Positions 14,898 through 24,416 of a stretch of DNA of 64,000 nucleotides are shown here, in pieces; position 1 is the first letter of the stretch, and every line of letters starts with the position of its first letter. The stretch is from contig CALWHF010000010.1 of assembly GCA_944380305.1 (NCBI GenBank), positions 1-64,000 on the forward strand, written 5' to 3'. Below the pieces are notes generated by a model. That model did not search any database. It was given only the letters and a program-made list of their open reading frames with translations, and was not told the origin of the DNA. Origin of the DNA: an uncultured Christensenellaceae bacterium. Its GTDB lineage: Bacteria; Bacillota; Clostridia; Christensenellales; UBA3700. A program made the position numbers and the translations under genes.

Positions 14898-17223
14898 TTT
14901 TTCGGGAAAAATAATCCTTGACGGAGCAACGGGCAGTCTGCTGACCGAAAGAAGCGGCGCGCCTGCGGGCTACCGTCTGGAAAGGCTGAATATCGAAGAT
15001 CCCGAAACCGTCTTTTCGGTGCACCGCGACTATGTGGACGCGGGCAGCAACGTGATATATACCAATACTTTCGGCGCGAATCCGCTCAAGCTCGGCGACG
15101 ATACGGCGAAGATCGTCCGCGCGGCGACGGAGATCGCGAGAAAAGCGGCGGGAGACAGGGCGTACGTCGCGCTGGATATAGGACCTCTCGGCAAGCTGAT
15201 AGGCGAGGGCGGCATAAGTTTCGACGAGGCGTACGAAAATTATGCGGCGATAATGTGCGCCGCGAACGACGCGACCGATCTGATAGCGATCGAGACGATG
15301 ACCGACATCGCGGACGCGCGCATAGCTCTGCTCGCGGCAAAGGAGAACAGCTCTCTTCCCGTAATGCTGTCCATGTCCTTCGAGGCGGGCGGCAGGAGCG
15401 CGTTCGGTACCGACGTGGAGAGTTTTGCGCGCATAATTTCGGGAATGGGCGTTTCGGCGATAGGCATCAACTGCTCGCTGGGACCTATGGAGATGCTGCC
15501 GATGGCGAAAAAGCTCGTCGAAAGCACCCCGCTCCCCGTATTCATAAAGCCCAACGCGGGTATGCCGCGTTTCGAAAACGGCAGGACGGTATACGATATA
15601 GGCATCGGGGAGTTCTGCTCCGCGATGGAGAAGATACATTCGCTGGGGATAAATATTCTGGGAGGTTGCTGCGGAACCACACCGGATTATATCCGCATGA
15701 TGAACGAAAGGATAAAAGACGTCGCTCCGCGTCCCGAATATAAGAAAGTGCGCGCGTTGTCGTGCGCGACGTCCACGGTCATAGTGGACGGCATGAAGGT
15801 CGTCGGAGAGAGGATAAACCCTACGGGCAAAAAGCTGTTTCAGAAGGCACTCCGTGAGGGCGATTTCGACTATATCCTCGCGCAGGGCATAGAACAGTCG
15901 CAGTCCGGCGCGGATATTCTCGACGTCAACGTCGGGCTCAACGGCACGGACGAAAAGGCGAATATGGTCAGGGTCGTCGAGGGCTTGCAGAAAGTCGTGT
16001 CGAGACCGCTCGTGATAGACAGTTCGTCGCCCGAAGTACTCGAAGCCGCATTGAGAAGATACAACGGCAAGGCTCTGATAAATTCGGTCAACGGAAAGCA
16101 GAGCAGTATAGACGCGGTGCTCCCGCTCGCGAAGAAATACGGCGCGGCGGTCGTCTGTCTCGCCTTGGACGAGAACGGTATCCCGGACAGCATAGAGGGC
16201 AGGGTCGCGATAGGCAAGAGACTGGCGGACGAATGTCTGAAGGCGGGCATTGCGATAGAAGACGTATACGTCGATACTCTGACGATGGCAGAGTCGGCGC
16301 AGAAAGGCAGCGCGGTATGTACCGTAGGCGCGCTGGGCGAGATAAAGAAGACGGGAGCGGGGAGTATCCTCGGCGTCAGCAACATATCTTTCGGAATGCC
16401 GAGAAGAGAGGATATAAACGCCTGTTTCCTCGCAATGGCGAAAGAGGCGGGGCTGGATCTGGCGATAATAAATCCGTCGCTCGTCAACATAAAAAGCAGC
16501 GATTACGCGAGAGATTTCCTGCTCGGCAAAGAGGGCGCGACCGATGCGTATATAGCTTATGCGGCGAAGACTGACAGCGTGAAAGCAGAAGAACTCGCTC
16601 CCGAGGGCGCACCAGATATGACCCGCGCTATCGTAGGAGGTATGGGCGGAGCGGCGAGAGAGACAGCCGAAAGACTGCTCAAAGAAATGCCTCCTCTCGA
16701 CGTCGCGGCAAAGCACATAATCCCCGCGCTCGACAGAGTCGGGGAGCTTTACGAGAGCGGCAAGATATTCCTTCCTCAGCTTATAGCGGCGGCAGACAGC
16801 GCGAAACAGGCTTTCGCCGCGCTCGAAGAGAAGATGAAGGAAGGCGGCATCAAGGAGAGCGACAACCGTTTCGTGATAGCGACCGTAAAGGGCGACATCC
16901 ACGACATAGGCAAGAACATAGTAAAAGCCGTGGTGTCCAACTACGGCTACAAAGTGACCGACCTCGGCAGAGACGTGGATCACATGGTCGTGCTGGACGC
17001 TGTGGAGAAAAACTATCCGTGCGTTCTCGGGCTTTCCGCGCTGATGACTACGACTGCGCAGAATATGGCGGAGACGATAGCCCTCGTCAGGGAAAAATAT
17101 CCCGATATTCCCGTACTCGTGGGCGGCGCGGTTATAACTCCCGAATACGCCGAGAGCATAGGCGGCATATACTGCAAGGACGCGAACGCGACCGTCAAAG
17201 AACTCAAAAAGATATTCGGATAA
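14890..17223 (+). CDS. metH: Cobalamin-dependent methionine synthase, lacking the activation domain
   Basis: A 777-residue enzyme that moves the methyl group of methyl-THF via cobalamin to homocysteine. Domains in order: homocysteine-binding barrel (1-290, with GGCCGTTP at its end for zinc binding), pterin-binding barrel (about 310-560, VGERINPTGKK, then DVNVGLNG), helical cap (about 570-650) and cobalamin-binding Rossmann domain (650-777) with the DIHDIGKNI motif supplying the cobalt-ligand His. The C-terminal activation domain of E. coli MetH is absent and is encoded by the gene before it. GTG 14890 follows GAAGGAGG. Activity depends on B12, for which an uptake locus lies at 26080-27700. 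Confidence 0.95.
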   Translation: MIDFSGKIILDGATGSLLTERSGAPAGYRLERLNIEDPETVFSVHRDYVDAGSNVIYTNTFGANPLKLGDDTAKIVRAATEIARKAAGDRAYVALDIGPLGKLIGEGGISFDEAYENYAAIMCAANDATDLIAIETMTDIADARIALLAAKENSSLPVMLSMSFEAGGRSAFGTDVESFARIISGMGVSAIGINCSLGPMEMLPMAKKLVESTPLPVFIKPNAGMPRFENGRTVYDIGIGEFCSAMEKIHSLGINILGGCCGTTPDYIRMMNERIKDVAPRPEYKKVRALSCATSTVIVDGMKVVGERINPTGKKLFQKALREGDFDYILAQGIEQSQSGADILDVNVGLNGTDEKANMVRVVEGLQKVVSRPLVIDSSSPEVLEAALRRYNGKALINSVNGKQSSIDAVLPLAKKYGAAVVCLALDENGIPDSIEGRVAIGKRLADECLKAGIAIEDVYVDTLTMAESAQKGSAVCTVGALGEIKKTGAGSILGVSNISFGMPRREDINACFLAMAKEAGLDLAIINPSLVNIKSSDYARDFLLGKEGATDAYIAYAAKTDSVKAEELAPEGAPDMTRAIVGGMGGAARETAERLLKEMPPLDVAAKHIIPALDRVGELYESGKIFLPQLIAAADSAKQAFAALEEKMKEGGIKESDNRFVIATVKGDIHDIGKNIVKAVVSNYGYKVTDLGRDVDHMVVLDAVEKNYPCVLGLSALMTTTAQNMAETIALVREKYPDIPVLVGGAVITPEYAESIGGIYCKDANATVKELKKIFG

Positions 17224-17254
17224 GAGAATTGCCCGACGCAAATTCAGAATTCCG

Positions 17255-17283
17255 AGACGTCCCGAAAGGGGCGTCTTTTTTTG
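17255..17283 (+). terminator. Rho-independent terminator of the met operon
   Basis: AGACGTCCC, loop GAAA, GGGGCGTCT, then seven T. Confidence 0.85.
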
Positions 17284-17428
17284 TCGCGGTTTTGTCCAGG
17301 CGAAACGGAATCTTTTGGACGGCGTGACGAGGCTTCGGAAGTTTTCGCGAAAGGAGCGAGGTTTTGCGCCGCGTTTGAGAATATTTACCCGCGCCTTGAA
17401 GATACTAATGCCGATATACGGAGGGAAA

Positions 17429-17953
17429 ATGAAGGAAACGGGAATCGTCAGGCGTATCGACGAACTCGGCAGAGTCGTGATACCCAAAGAACTCAGAAAG
17501 ACGCTCAAACTCAAAGAGGGCGAGCAGATGGAGATTTTCACCACGGGCGACAAATCGCTCGTGCTCAGGCGTTACAGCGCGCTCGGATCGGGCGCGGACT
17601 TTTCGCAGGCTTACTGCGACGCTCTGACCCGCGCGACGGGCAAAGGAGCGGTTATATGTGACAGCGTGACCGTGCTCGGCGCGAGCGGCGCGTCGTTCCG
17701 CGGCCTTGTCGGGGAAGAGATCAGCGACAAGCTGTACAAGACGCTGGACGACCGCAAGGCTTGCGCGCCCGATTCTCCCGTGCAGATAGTCAGGGATAAG
17801 CCTGTGGGTTGCAAGAATCAGCATATCGTTCCGCTTATAGTGGGCGGCGATCTGTACGGCGGCGTCGTGTTGTGTTCGGATGCGACAATATCGGCTACCG
17901 AGGCGAGACTTTGCGCGCTGGCGGCGGATCTGATAGCGGCTACGCTGGAGTAA
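17429..17953 (+). CDS. spoVT: Stage V sporulation protein T (AbrB-type regulator)
   Basis: A 174-residue transcription factor. Residues 1-50 are an AbrB swapped-hairpin DNA-binding domain (GIVRRIDELGRVVIPKELRK); residues 55-174 form a GAF-like domain, as in SpoVT, which acts late in spore development in the forespore. ATG 17429 follows GGAGGG. It is followed, with stop and start overlapping (TAATG), by the spoVB-like gene and then yabN, the same order as spoVT-yabM-yabN in Bacillus subtilis. This context firmly supports the name over other AbrB paralogues and suggests that the organism forms spores. Confidence 0.93.
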   Translation: MKETGIVRRIDELGRVVIPKELRKTLKLKEGEQMEIFTTGDKSLVLRRYSALGSGADFSQAYCDALTRATGKGAVICDSVTVLGASGASFRGLVGEEISDKLYKTLDDRKACAPDSPVQIVRDKPVGCKNQHIVPLIVGGDLYGGVVLCSDATISATEARLCALAADLIAATLE

Positions 17954-19506
17954 TGCGCGGTACGCGCGAGAATTCTTTGCTGCGTTCGACCGCGGGGCTC
18001 GCTCTCGCGGGTATAGCGGCAAAAGTGATAGGCGCGTTTTACCGCGTGCCTCTGACCAACGTGCTCGGAGCGGAGGGGATAGGTCTTTACCAGACCTTTT
18101 TCCCCGTATACGCTCTTTTTCTGACGCTGACGAGCGCGGCTGTTCCGACGATAGTGGGAAGGTACGTCGCATACGCCGACGCTCTCGGTGTAGACATACC
18201 CGCTACGCGCGCGGCTACTCGGCGCGTATCCTTTTTTCTCGGGCTGACAGGCGCGGCAATGATGGTCGCGCTTGCGTATCCTATCGCCGCTTTGCAGTCG
18301 AGACCGTCCGTCTGGACGGGATATACCGTCGTAGCTCCCGCGGTTTTCGCGGTGACTCTTTCGGCATATTACAAGGGCTATTTTATAGGCAAGGGAAGAA
18401 TGACGGCAAACGCGCTTTCGCAGACGACGGAGCAAGCCGTCAAGCTCGCCGTTGGTCTTACCGCCGCGTACGTTCTGGCAAAGTACGGGGTGACGGCGGC
18501 TGTCTACGGTGCGCTCTTCGCAGTCACCGTCAGCGAGATCGCGGGGCTTGTCTTTATGGCGGCGGCATACCGCAAGGATATTGGCAAAGAAAAGATTTAT
18601 CGTACCCGTGTAGATAAACGCATATATTTCGATATTGTGAGAAGTATGATACCCGTGCTTGCGGGAGCGTTGGTCCTGCCTCTTTCGGGATTTCTCGACA
18701 GTTTCACGATAGTCAGGTTTCTGACCGCGGGAGGCGCGTCGCTTTCGGACGCGACGACGGCGTACGGACTGTACGGCGGCGCGGTGGGTACGGTGATAAA
18801 TCTCCCCGTGGTCGTCGCGCTTTCGCTGTCGCTTGCGGTCATTCCGAAAATATCCTCGGGAGTGGCAAAAGGCGAATACGTCAAGGTCAACGAGGCGACG
18901 GCTTTCACGCTCACCGTATGTTTCTCGATCTCGGTGCCTTGCTTTTTCGCCCTGCTGGTCTTTGCAAAGGACGTGATAGGAGTGTTGTATCCCGGGTTTT
19001 CGGTCGAAGAGGCAGAGACTGCGGCAATGCTCCTCAGGGCGCAGTCGTTTGCCGTCGTGGTCGCGTCGGGGGTGCAGCTTCTTTGCGGTATGCTCCAGGC
19101 TCTCGGTTCGGGCAGACACGCGGCGGTATATCTTGCTCTGGCAGTCGCGATCAAGACGGCGATGCAGGCGATATTGCTGCCTCGCATAGGCATAATCGCC
19201 GCGCCTGTATGTCAGCTTGCGATGTACGTTCTGGTATGCGCTCTCGCGGGCGTCAGATATGTCGAGCTCGTTGGCAAAAACGCGCAACTTGTCAAAAGCG
19301 GTAGCAAAATAGCCGTCGGCGGTGTTATAATGGGCGTGTGCATACAGGCGGTCGCGCTGACCGTGCGCAACGCTTACGCGCGTACGGCTGTCGGCGCGAT
19401 AGTCGGGGCGGGAGTGTATTTCGCGGTTCTCTGCCTGACCAAAGCACTAGGAAAAGACGGAATAAGAGCGGCTTTCAGACGCTCGAAGGGAGATACGGAT
19501 GATTGA
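17953..19506 (+). CDS. SpoVB/YabM-like polysaccharide or lipid flippase
   Basis: A 517-residue membrane protein with about fourteen hydrophobic helices, of the MOP superfamily (SpoVB/MurJ/RfbX). It starts LLRSTAGLALAGIAAKVIGA, then FYRVPLTNVLGAEGIGLYQT, a sequence typical of SpoVB. Family members move lipid-linked cell-wall or cortex precursors across the membrane. It overlaps spoVT by one base (TAATG) and yabN by 8 bases, a tight operon. By synteny it is equivalent to YabM; functional redundancy with other flippases is common in this family. Confidence 0.9.
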   Translation: MRGTRENSLLRSTAGLALAGIAAKVIGAFYRVPLTNVLGAEGIGLYQTFFPVYALFLTLTSAAVPTIVGRYVAYADALGVDIPATRAATRRVSFFLGLTGAAMMVALAYPIAALQSRPSVWTGYTVVAPAVFAVTLSAYYKGYFIGKGRMTANALSQTTEQAVKLAVGLTAAYVLAKYGVTAAVYGALFAVTVSEIAGLVFMAAAYRKDIGKEKIYRTRVDKRIYFDIVRSMIPVLAGALVLPLSGFLDSFTIVRFLTAGGASLSDATTAYGLYGGAVGTVINLPVVVALSLSLAVIPKISSGVAKGEYVKVNEATAFTLTVCFSISVPCFFALLVFAKDVIGVLYPGFSVEEAETAAMLLRAQSFAVVVASGVQLLCGMLQALGSGRHAAVYLALAVAIKTAMQAILLPRIGIIAAPVCQLAMYVLVCALAGVRYVELVGKNAQLVKSGSKIAVGGVIMGVCIQAVALTVRNAYARTAVGAIVGAGVYFAVLCLTKALGKDGIRAAFRRSKGDTDD

Positions 19507-20863
19507 AGTCGTTGGACTCGGTTGCAGAAAAGGACAGATAACGCTCGAGGGCGCGGATGCGATCGCGAGAGCGAAACACGTCGTGGTAAAGACGGGCAAG
19601 ACGGATACGTTTGCCTATTTCGAAGGCAAGGACGTCTCGACTGCGGACGATATTTACGACGCGAGCGAAAACTTCGACGAACTCGACGAGAAGATAGTCG
19701 AAAGACTGCTTTCGCTGAAAGGCAGAGTGTGTTATTGCGTCAACGGGAGCGGTTACGACGACAAGTCGGTCGCTCTTCTCGCGGGCAGAACGGATATAAA
19801 GATTTATCCTTCCGTTTCGCGCGCGGTCGCCGTGGCGGGGTTTTCGACGGGAGCGACTTTCCTCAGCGCGTACGATCTCGTCGCGGACAGGGCGTTCGAC
19901 TGCGACAGATCTTTGCCGCTCGTGATAACCGACGTGGACGACAAGTACATAGCATCGGAGGTCAAGCTGAGGCTCATCGACCTCGTAGGCGAGGACGAAG
20001 AAGTTTTCGTCTCGGGAAAGAAGACGTCGGTCGCGGAGATAGATTTCGGCAAAAAATTCGGATATTCGACGACGGTATATTGTCCGCCGAGGGATTTTCT
20101 CGAGAAAAAGAGATACGGTTTTGCAGACGTCGTAGAACTTTTATACAGACTTCGCGGGGAAAACGGCTGTCCGTGGGACAGAGCGCAGACTCACGAAAGC
20201 ATACGCGCTAATCTGATCGAAGAGGCTTACGAACTTGTCGACGCGATAAACAACGACGACGTCGACAATATGATAGAAGAGACGGGAGACGTGCTTTTGC
20301 AGGCGGTCTTCCACAGCGTGATAGGCGAAGACAAGGGCGAGTATGACGTCAGGGACGTGACGACGGCACTCTGCACGAAACTTATAGGCAGGCACGAGCA
20401 CGTCTTCGGCGACATTGTCGCGCGTACGGCGGAAGAAGGGCTTGCGGCATGGGACCGCGCGAAAGGAAAAGAAAAACACTACGTCTCGTATACGGACAAG
20501 ATGGACAAGACGTCAAAGTCTCTGCCTGCGCTGATGAGAGCGTACAAGATACAGAAGACCGCGGCAAAGGCGGGTATGGATTTCGACAGCATTAACGCCG
20601 CAGTCGAGAAACTTCACGAGGAGATAGGGGAGTTTTTAGCCGCGTCTTCGGAAGAAAAGGAGAAAGAGGGCGGAGATCTTCTGTTTGCGGCTGTCAACGT
20701 GCTCAGACTCGCGGGGACAGAACCCGAAGTCGCGCTGACGGCGGCAACCGAGAAATTCTGCAAGCGTTTCGCTTACGTCGAAGAGCACTGCAAAAAGCCG
20801 ATGAAGGAATGTTCCTTCGAAGAACTCGACGCGCTGTGGAGAGAGGCGAAGAATGAGGATTGA
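19499..20863 (+). CDS. YabN-like fusion of tetrapyrrole-methylase-like and MazG pyrophosphohydrolase domains
   Basis: A 454-residue protein. The N-terminal ~215 residues are a tetrapyrrole (corrin/porphyrin) methylase-like domain (IEVVGLGCRKGQIT; YCVNGSGYDD). The C-terminal part is MazG, with the start LRGENGCPWDRAQTHES, the metal-binding EEAYELVDAI and EETGDVLLQAVFH, and a second, more diverged MazG half after 345. MazG hydrolyses nucleoside triphosphates. The fusion is typical of YabN in Firmicutes and its position after a spoVB homologue is conserved. What the methylase domain acts on is not known. Confidence 0.92.
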   Translation: MIEVVGLGCRKGQITLEGADAIARAKHVVVKTGKTDTFAYFEGKDVSTADDIYDASENFDELDEKIVERLLSLKGRVCYCVNGSGYDDKSVALLAGRTDIKIYPSVSRAVAVAGFSTGATFLSAYDLVADRAFDCDRSLPLVITDVDDKYIASEVKLRLIDLVGEDEEVFVSGKKTSVAEIDFGKKFGYSTTVYCPPRDFLEKKRYGFADVVELLYRLRGENGCPWDRAQTHESIRANLIEEAYELVDAINNDDVDNMIEETGDVLLQAVFHSVIGEDKGEYDVRDVTTALCTKLIGRHEHVFGDIVARTAEEGLAAWDRAKGKEKHYVSYTDKMDKTSKSLPALMRAYKIQKTAAKAGMDFDSINAAVEKLHEEIGEFLAASSEEKEKEGGDLLFAAVNVLRLAGTEPEVALTAATEKFCKRFAYVEEHCKKPMKECSFEELDALWREAKNED

Positions 20864-21806
20864 CGGGATAGAGCTGAAAAGCGACGTCGTATTCGCGCCG
20901 ATAGCGGGTTACAGCGACGTGGGACTCAGATCTCTCTGCGCGAGAGCGGGGGCGGGGCTGACGTATACCGAAATGGTTTCGGCGAAAGGTCTGATGTACG
21001 GCAACGAGCATACCGAAGACCTGCTGCATACGACTGCCGACGAAGAGATAACGGCGGTACAGATATTCGGCAGCGAGCCCGAGATAATGGCAAAGGCGGC
21101 AGAAAGCGGAGAGCTTGAAAAATTCGATATAATAGACATAAACATGGGTTGCCCCGTCAGGAAGATAGTTTCCAACGGTGAGGGCAGCGCGCTTCTGAAA
21201 GACCCAGCCCTGGCGGCGAGAATAGTCGGGGAAGTCAGACGCGCGGGGAAACCCGTCACGGTAAAATTCAGGATAGGTTTTGAGAAAAATTCACGCACGG
21301 GTGTAGATTTCGCAAGGATAATGCAGGATGCGGGCGCGGCGGCGATAACCGTGCACGGCAGGACCAGAGAACAGTTTTACGAGGGAAAAGCGGACTGGGA
21401 TTATATAGCCGAAGTCGTCCGCGCGGTGCAGATACCCGTCATTGCCAACGGCGACGTATTCACCGCGACCGACTACCGCGAGATAAAGGAACATACGGGC
21501 GCGGCGGGTGTCATGATAGCCCGCGGCGCGCTTGGCGATCCGCATATATTTTCCCGCATAACGGGCACACCGTTCCCGTTCTGGACGCGCAAGGAGACAG
21601 TGCTCGAACATATACGCGTGCTGAGCGGATTTCACTCCGAAGTATACGTTTGCAACAATATGAAAAAGCACATAGCTTATTACTGCAAAGGGCTGAGAGG
21701 AGGAAAGCAGCTTAAGCTGGATGCGTTTGCGGCAAAGTCACTGAAAGATCTTATAGATACCGTTTCGGGCAGCGAGGTGCTTGACGCGCCTTTCGCCGAA
21801 AACTGA
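20853..21806 (+). CDS. dusB: tRNA-dihydrouridine synthase
   Basis: A 317-residue FMN enzyme that reduces uridines in the tRNA D-loop. It shows PIAGYSDVGLRSLCARAGAG, the substrate-side motif INMGCPVRKI with the catalytic Cys, VTVKFRIG, ITVHGRTREQFYEGKADWD and IANGDVFT, in the order of the DusB/YhdG family. It overlaps the end of yabN by 11 bases and is the last gene of the spoVT operon. The assignment to DusB rather than another Dus subfamily rests on length and general resemblance. Confidence 0.9.
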   Translation: MRIDGIELKSDVVFAPIAGYSDVGLRSLCARAGAGLTYTEMVSAKGLMYGNEHTEDLLHTTADEEITAVQIFGSEPEIMAKAAESGELEKFDIIDINMGCPVRKIVSNGEGSALLKDPALAARIVGEVRRAGKPVTVKFRIGFEKNSRTGVDFARIMQDAGAAAITVHGRTREQFYEGKADWDYIAEVVRAVQIPVIANGDVFTATDYREIKEHTGAAGVMIARGALGDPHIFSRITGTPFPFWTRKETVLEHIRVLSGFHSEVYVCNNMKKHIAYYCKGLRGGKQLKLDAFAAKSLKDLIDTVSGSEVLDAPFAEN

Positions 21807-21860
21807 AATAACATACGCGCCGTCAGGTCGATCGTCTTGAACAAGCGCAAAGGAAAGGAT

Positions 21861-24314
21861 ATGAAAAGACGCATTCTGATCGTTTTCGTACTTATCGCCG
21901 TCGCGGTTTTCGCGGCGTCCTTTGTCGCGTGCGAAAGGGCGGACGTGCCGTATGCGTCGGACGATAACGGTGGGGAAAGCGCGGAAATCATCAATATATA
22001 TTTCTATTCCGACGGCGTGCTTTACGGCATTTCGGTATGTGCCGAAGGCACTCTCGCTCTGCCTAAGGATCCTCAGAAGAACGGGTGTTCTTTCGCGGGG
22101 TGGTTTTACGACGAAGAGGGGACGATCCCGTTCGTGCTCGACGAATATCTCGGTTCGGACAAGGACGGAGACCTTACTCTGTACGCCGCGTGGAACGAGA
22201 CGGGCGACCCGTCGGGAGACGGAGAAGGCGGAGAAGAGATACCTCCCGATGACGAAGAAGGAAACGGGGGTCAGGTACTTCCCGATGAAGGCGACGGAAA
22301 CGGCGATGCCGAGGACGGAGAAGAAGGCGGGGAAGAAGAAGGAGACGGAGAGGACGATCCTAAGCCGCCCGTTCCCGAAGAAAAAACGTATACGGTGACT
22401 TTCGTGATGAACGGCGAAGTCATCGGCACTCAGAAGGTCAAAGAGGGCGGGTCGGCGATACTTCCTCTCGACAGGTTTTTCGTGGCGGACGGCGTACTGT
22501 ATTCGCTGATTGCGGACGGCAATTATACCGACGTCGTCAAAGACGAAACGGTAGTGCTCGTAAGAGAAGAAGCAGACGAAGAAGAAAAGGGTCTGTATGC
22601 TCTCGGATACCTCACTTTGTTGATAAAGGACAGCAAGCTGTACGTCGACAGCGTGTCGTCCGCATATCCTCTAGATTACATAGTGCTGCCGTCGTCGTGG
22701 GGATACTTTGCGATAAACGGCATAAAGGATGGTGCGTTCGCGCGCGTTCCTCATCTGAAAAGCGTAAACGTCGGCGCGTATTGCACCGAAATAGAATGGT
22801 CGGCTTTCGACGATCTTCCTCTTCTCGAAGAGGTTGGTTTTTCGGCGGATAACGACAGATATTCCGCAAGAGGACTTTTCGTACTTGATAAGGACGGCGA
22901 CGAGCTTATAAAATACGTCGGCGGCGAAACCGAGCTTTCGGTCGGAGGAGGCATAACCGCGATAGCCGCAGGGGCATTCGAAGGAGAAAATATTATAAGC
23001 GTCACGCTCCCCGAGGGTGTTGTTTCGTTGGGGGAAAGGGCATTTGCGGACTGCCTATCCCTGACGTCGCTGACTCTTCCCGACAGTCTTGCCGTCATAG
23101 GAAAAAGCGCGTTCGAAAACTGTTCCGCGCTGGAGAAAATAAGGTTGCCCGCTGGAGTGAAAACGATAGGCGATCGCGCGTTTGCGGAATGCGGGTCGCT
23201 TTCGACGGTAAATTACGACGCCGTGAATGCCGACGCGCTCGTGCAGGGCAATGCCGCGTTCTCGGGTACGGGAGGAGAAAAAGGGTTCGCGGTGATCGTG
23301 GGCGAAAACGTCGTTTCGATTCCCGCGAGGCTTTTCGATGCGAGAGGAATGGGCGCGCCTTTGCTGACGTCCCTGACCTTTGCGGATAACGGCGCGTTGA
23401 CGTCGATAGGCTCGCACGCTTTCGCGGCTACCGATATACAGACGCTGGTCATCCCCGCGTCGGTCACCCGTCTCGCGTCTGGAGCTTTCAGCGGATGCGA
23501 AAAACTTATGCGCGTCGAATACCGCGCCGCCAACGAAATACCGCCCGTCGCGGAGGCTACCGCGTTCGGCGGAGCGGGTGCGGAAGGCTCTGTATTCGTG
23601 ATAGGAAAAGAAGTTAAGTCCGTGCCCGATTATCTGATTTTCTCTCTTTCGGACAAGGTGAATTTTACGAGGCTGGAATTTGAGGCGGAAAGCGTCTTGG
23701 AGAGCATAGGCGCGCTTGCTTTTGCGGGCAGTTCGGTGGCGGGAGAAACAGTTTTGCCCGCATCGGTCGGCAAGATAGGTGACGGAGCTTTCGCGTACTG
23801 CGACGCGCTGACGTATATAAGCGTCGAAGAGGGCGGCGCGACGTATCTGTCCGAAGACGGCGTTTTGTACGGCGTGGACGGAACTTTAGTCGCATACCCC
23901 GCGGGAAGAGGAGACGAAAGCTATACGGTAAAGGACGGCACGTCGGATATAAAGGCCTATGCGTTCGCAGGCGCGGTATATCTTGCAGACGTAGAGTTTT
24001 CTTGTACCCGTGTAGGAGATATGGCTTTTAACGGGTGCGATTCGCTGCGCGGAGCGATCCTTTCCGAAGGAGTCGAAGAGATCGGCACGGGGGCATTTTC
24101 CTATTGCTCTCTGCTCGGGGCAGCGGTCATGCCGTCCACGCTGAGAAAGATAGGGGAGAACGCGTATATCAACTGTACGTCCCTTGCGGTCGTGACCCTC
24201 AACGAGGGACTTCTGAGTATCGGGAGCAGGGCTTTTGCATATTGTCCCGCTCTCGGAGAGACGGATCTGCCGTCGACGGTCACAGACATCGGAGAGGATG
24301 TTTTCGCGAAATAG
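21861..24314 (+). CDS. BspA-like leucine-rich repeat lipoprotein
   Basis: An 817-residue surface lipoprotein. The signal peptide ends at the lipobox SFVAC (Cys24). A Listeria-Bacteroides (InlB B) repeat at about 45-120 (FAGWFYDEEGTIPF) is followed by an acidic Gly/Glu/Asp linker, half of a second such repeat (TVTFVMNGEVIGTQKVKEGG), and then, from about 270, more than a dozen BspA-type LRR_5 units of the form IGERAFAxCxSLTxLxLPxS. The family mediates adhesion to proteins or host surfaces in other bacteria. ATG 21861 with AAAGGAAAGG just upstream is preferred over the in-frame TTG at 21837. Confidence 0.9.
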   Translation: MKRRILIVFVLIAVAVFAASFVACERADVPYASDDNGGESAEIINIYFYSDGVLYGISVCAEGTLALPKDPQKNGCSFAGWFYDEEGTIPFVLDEYLGSDKDGDLTLYAAWNETGDPSGDGEGGEEIPPDDEEGNGGQVLPDEGDGNGDAEDGEEGGEEEGDGEDDPKPPVPEEKTYTVTFVMNGEVIGTQKVKEGGSAILPLDRFFVADGVLYSLIADGNYTDVVKDETVVLVREEADEEEKGLYALGYLTLLIKDSKLYVDSVSSAYPLDYIVLPSSWGYFAINGIKDGAFARVPHLKSVNVGAYCTEIEWSAFDDLPLLEEVGFSADNDRYSARGLFVLDKDGDELIKYVGGETELSVGGGITAIAAGAFEGENIISVTLPEGVVSLGERAFADCLSLTSLTLPDSLAVIGKSAFENCSALEKIRLPAGVKTIGDRAFAECGSLSTVNYDAVNADALVQGNAAFSGTGGEKGFAVIVGENVVSIPARLFDARGMGAPLLTSLTFADNGALTSIGSHAFAATDIQTLVIPASVTRLASGAFSGCEKLMRVEYRAANEIPPVAEATAFGGAGAEGSVFVIGKEVKSVPDYLIFSLSDKVNFTRLEFEAESVLESIGALAFAGSSVAGETVLPASVGKIGDGAFAYCDALTYISVEEGGATYLSEDGVLYGVDGTLVAYPAGRGDESYTVKDGTSDIKAYAFAGAVYLADVEFSCTRVGDMAFNGCDSLRGAILSEGVEEIGTGAFSYCSLLGAAVMPSTLRKIGENAYINCTSLAVVTLNEGLLSIGSRAFAYCPALGETDLPSTVTDIGEDVFAK

Positions 24315-24340
24315 CGCGCGCGTACAGGCGGCGCAAAACG

Positions 24341-24369
24341 TTGACTTAAAAAACGCTATGTGCTACAAT
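24341..24369 (+). promoter_or_regulatory. Promoter of gpmI
   Basis: TTGACT (24341-24346), 17 bases, TACAAT (24364-24369). Confidence 0.75.
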
Positions 24370-24416
24370 GACAGCGGAAAAAAATTTGAGCCCGAAAGGG
24401 CATGCGAGGTATATAT

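Noticed and set aside
14857..17553. 898-codon minus-strand frame opposite metH
   Set aside because: Antisense shadow of metH, which has all family motifs.
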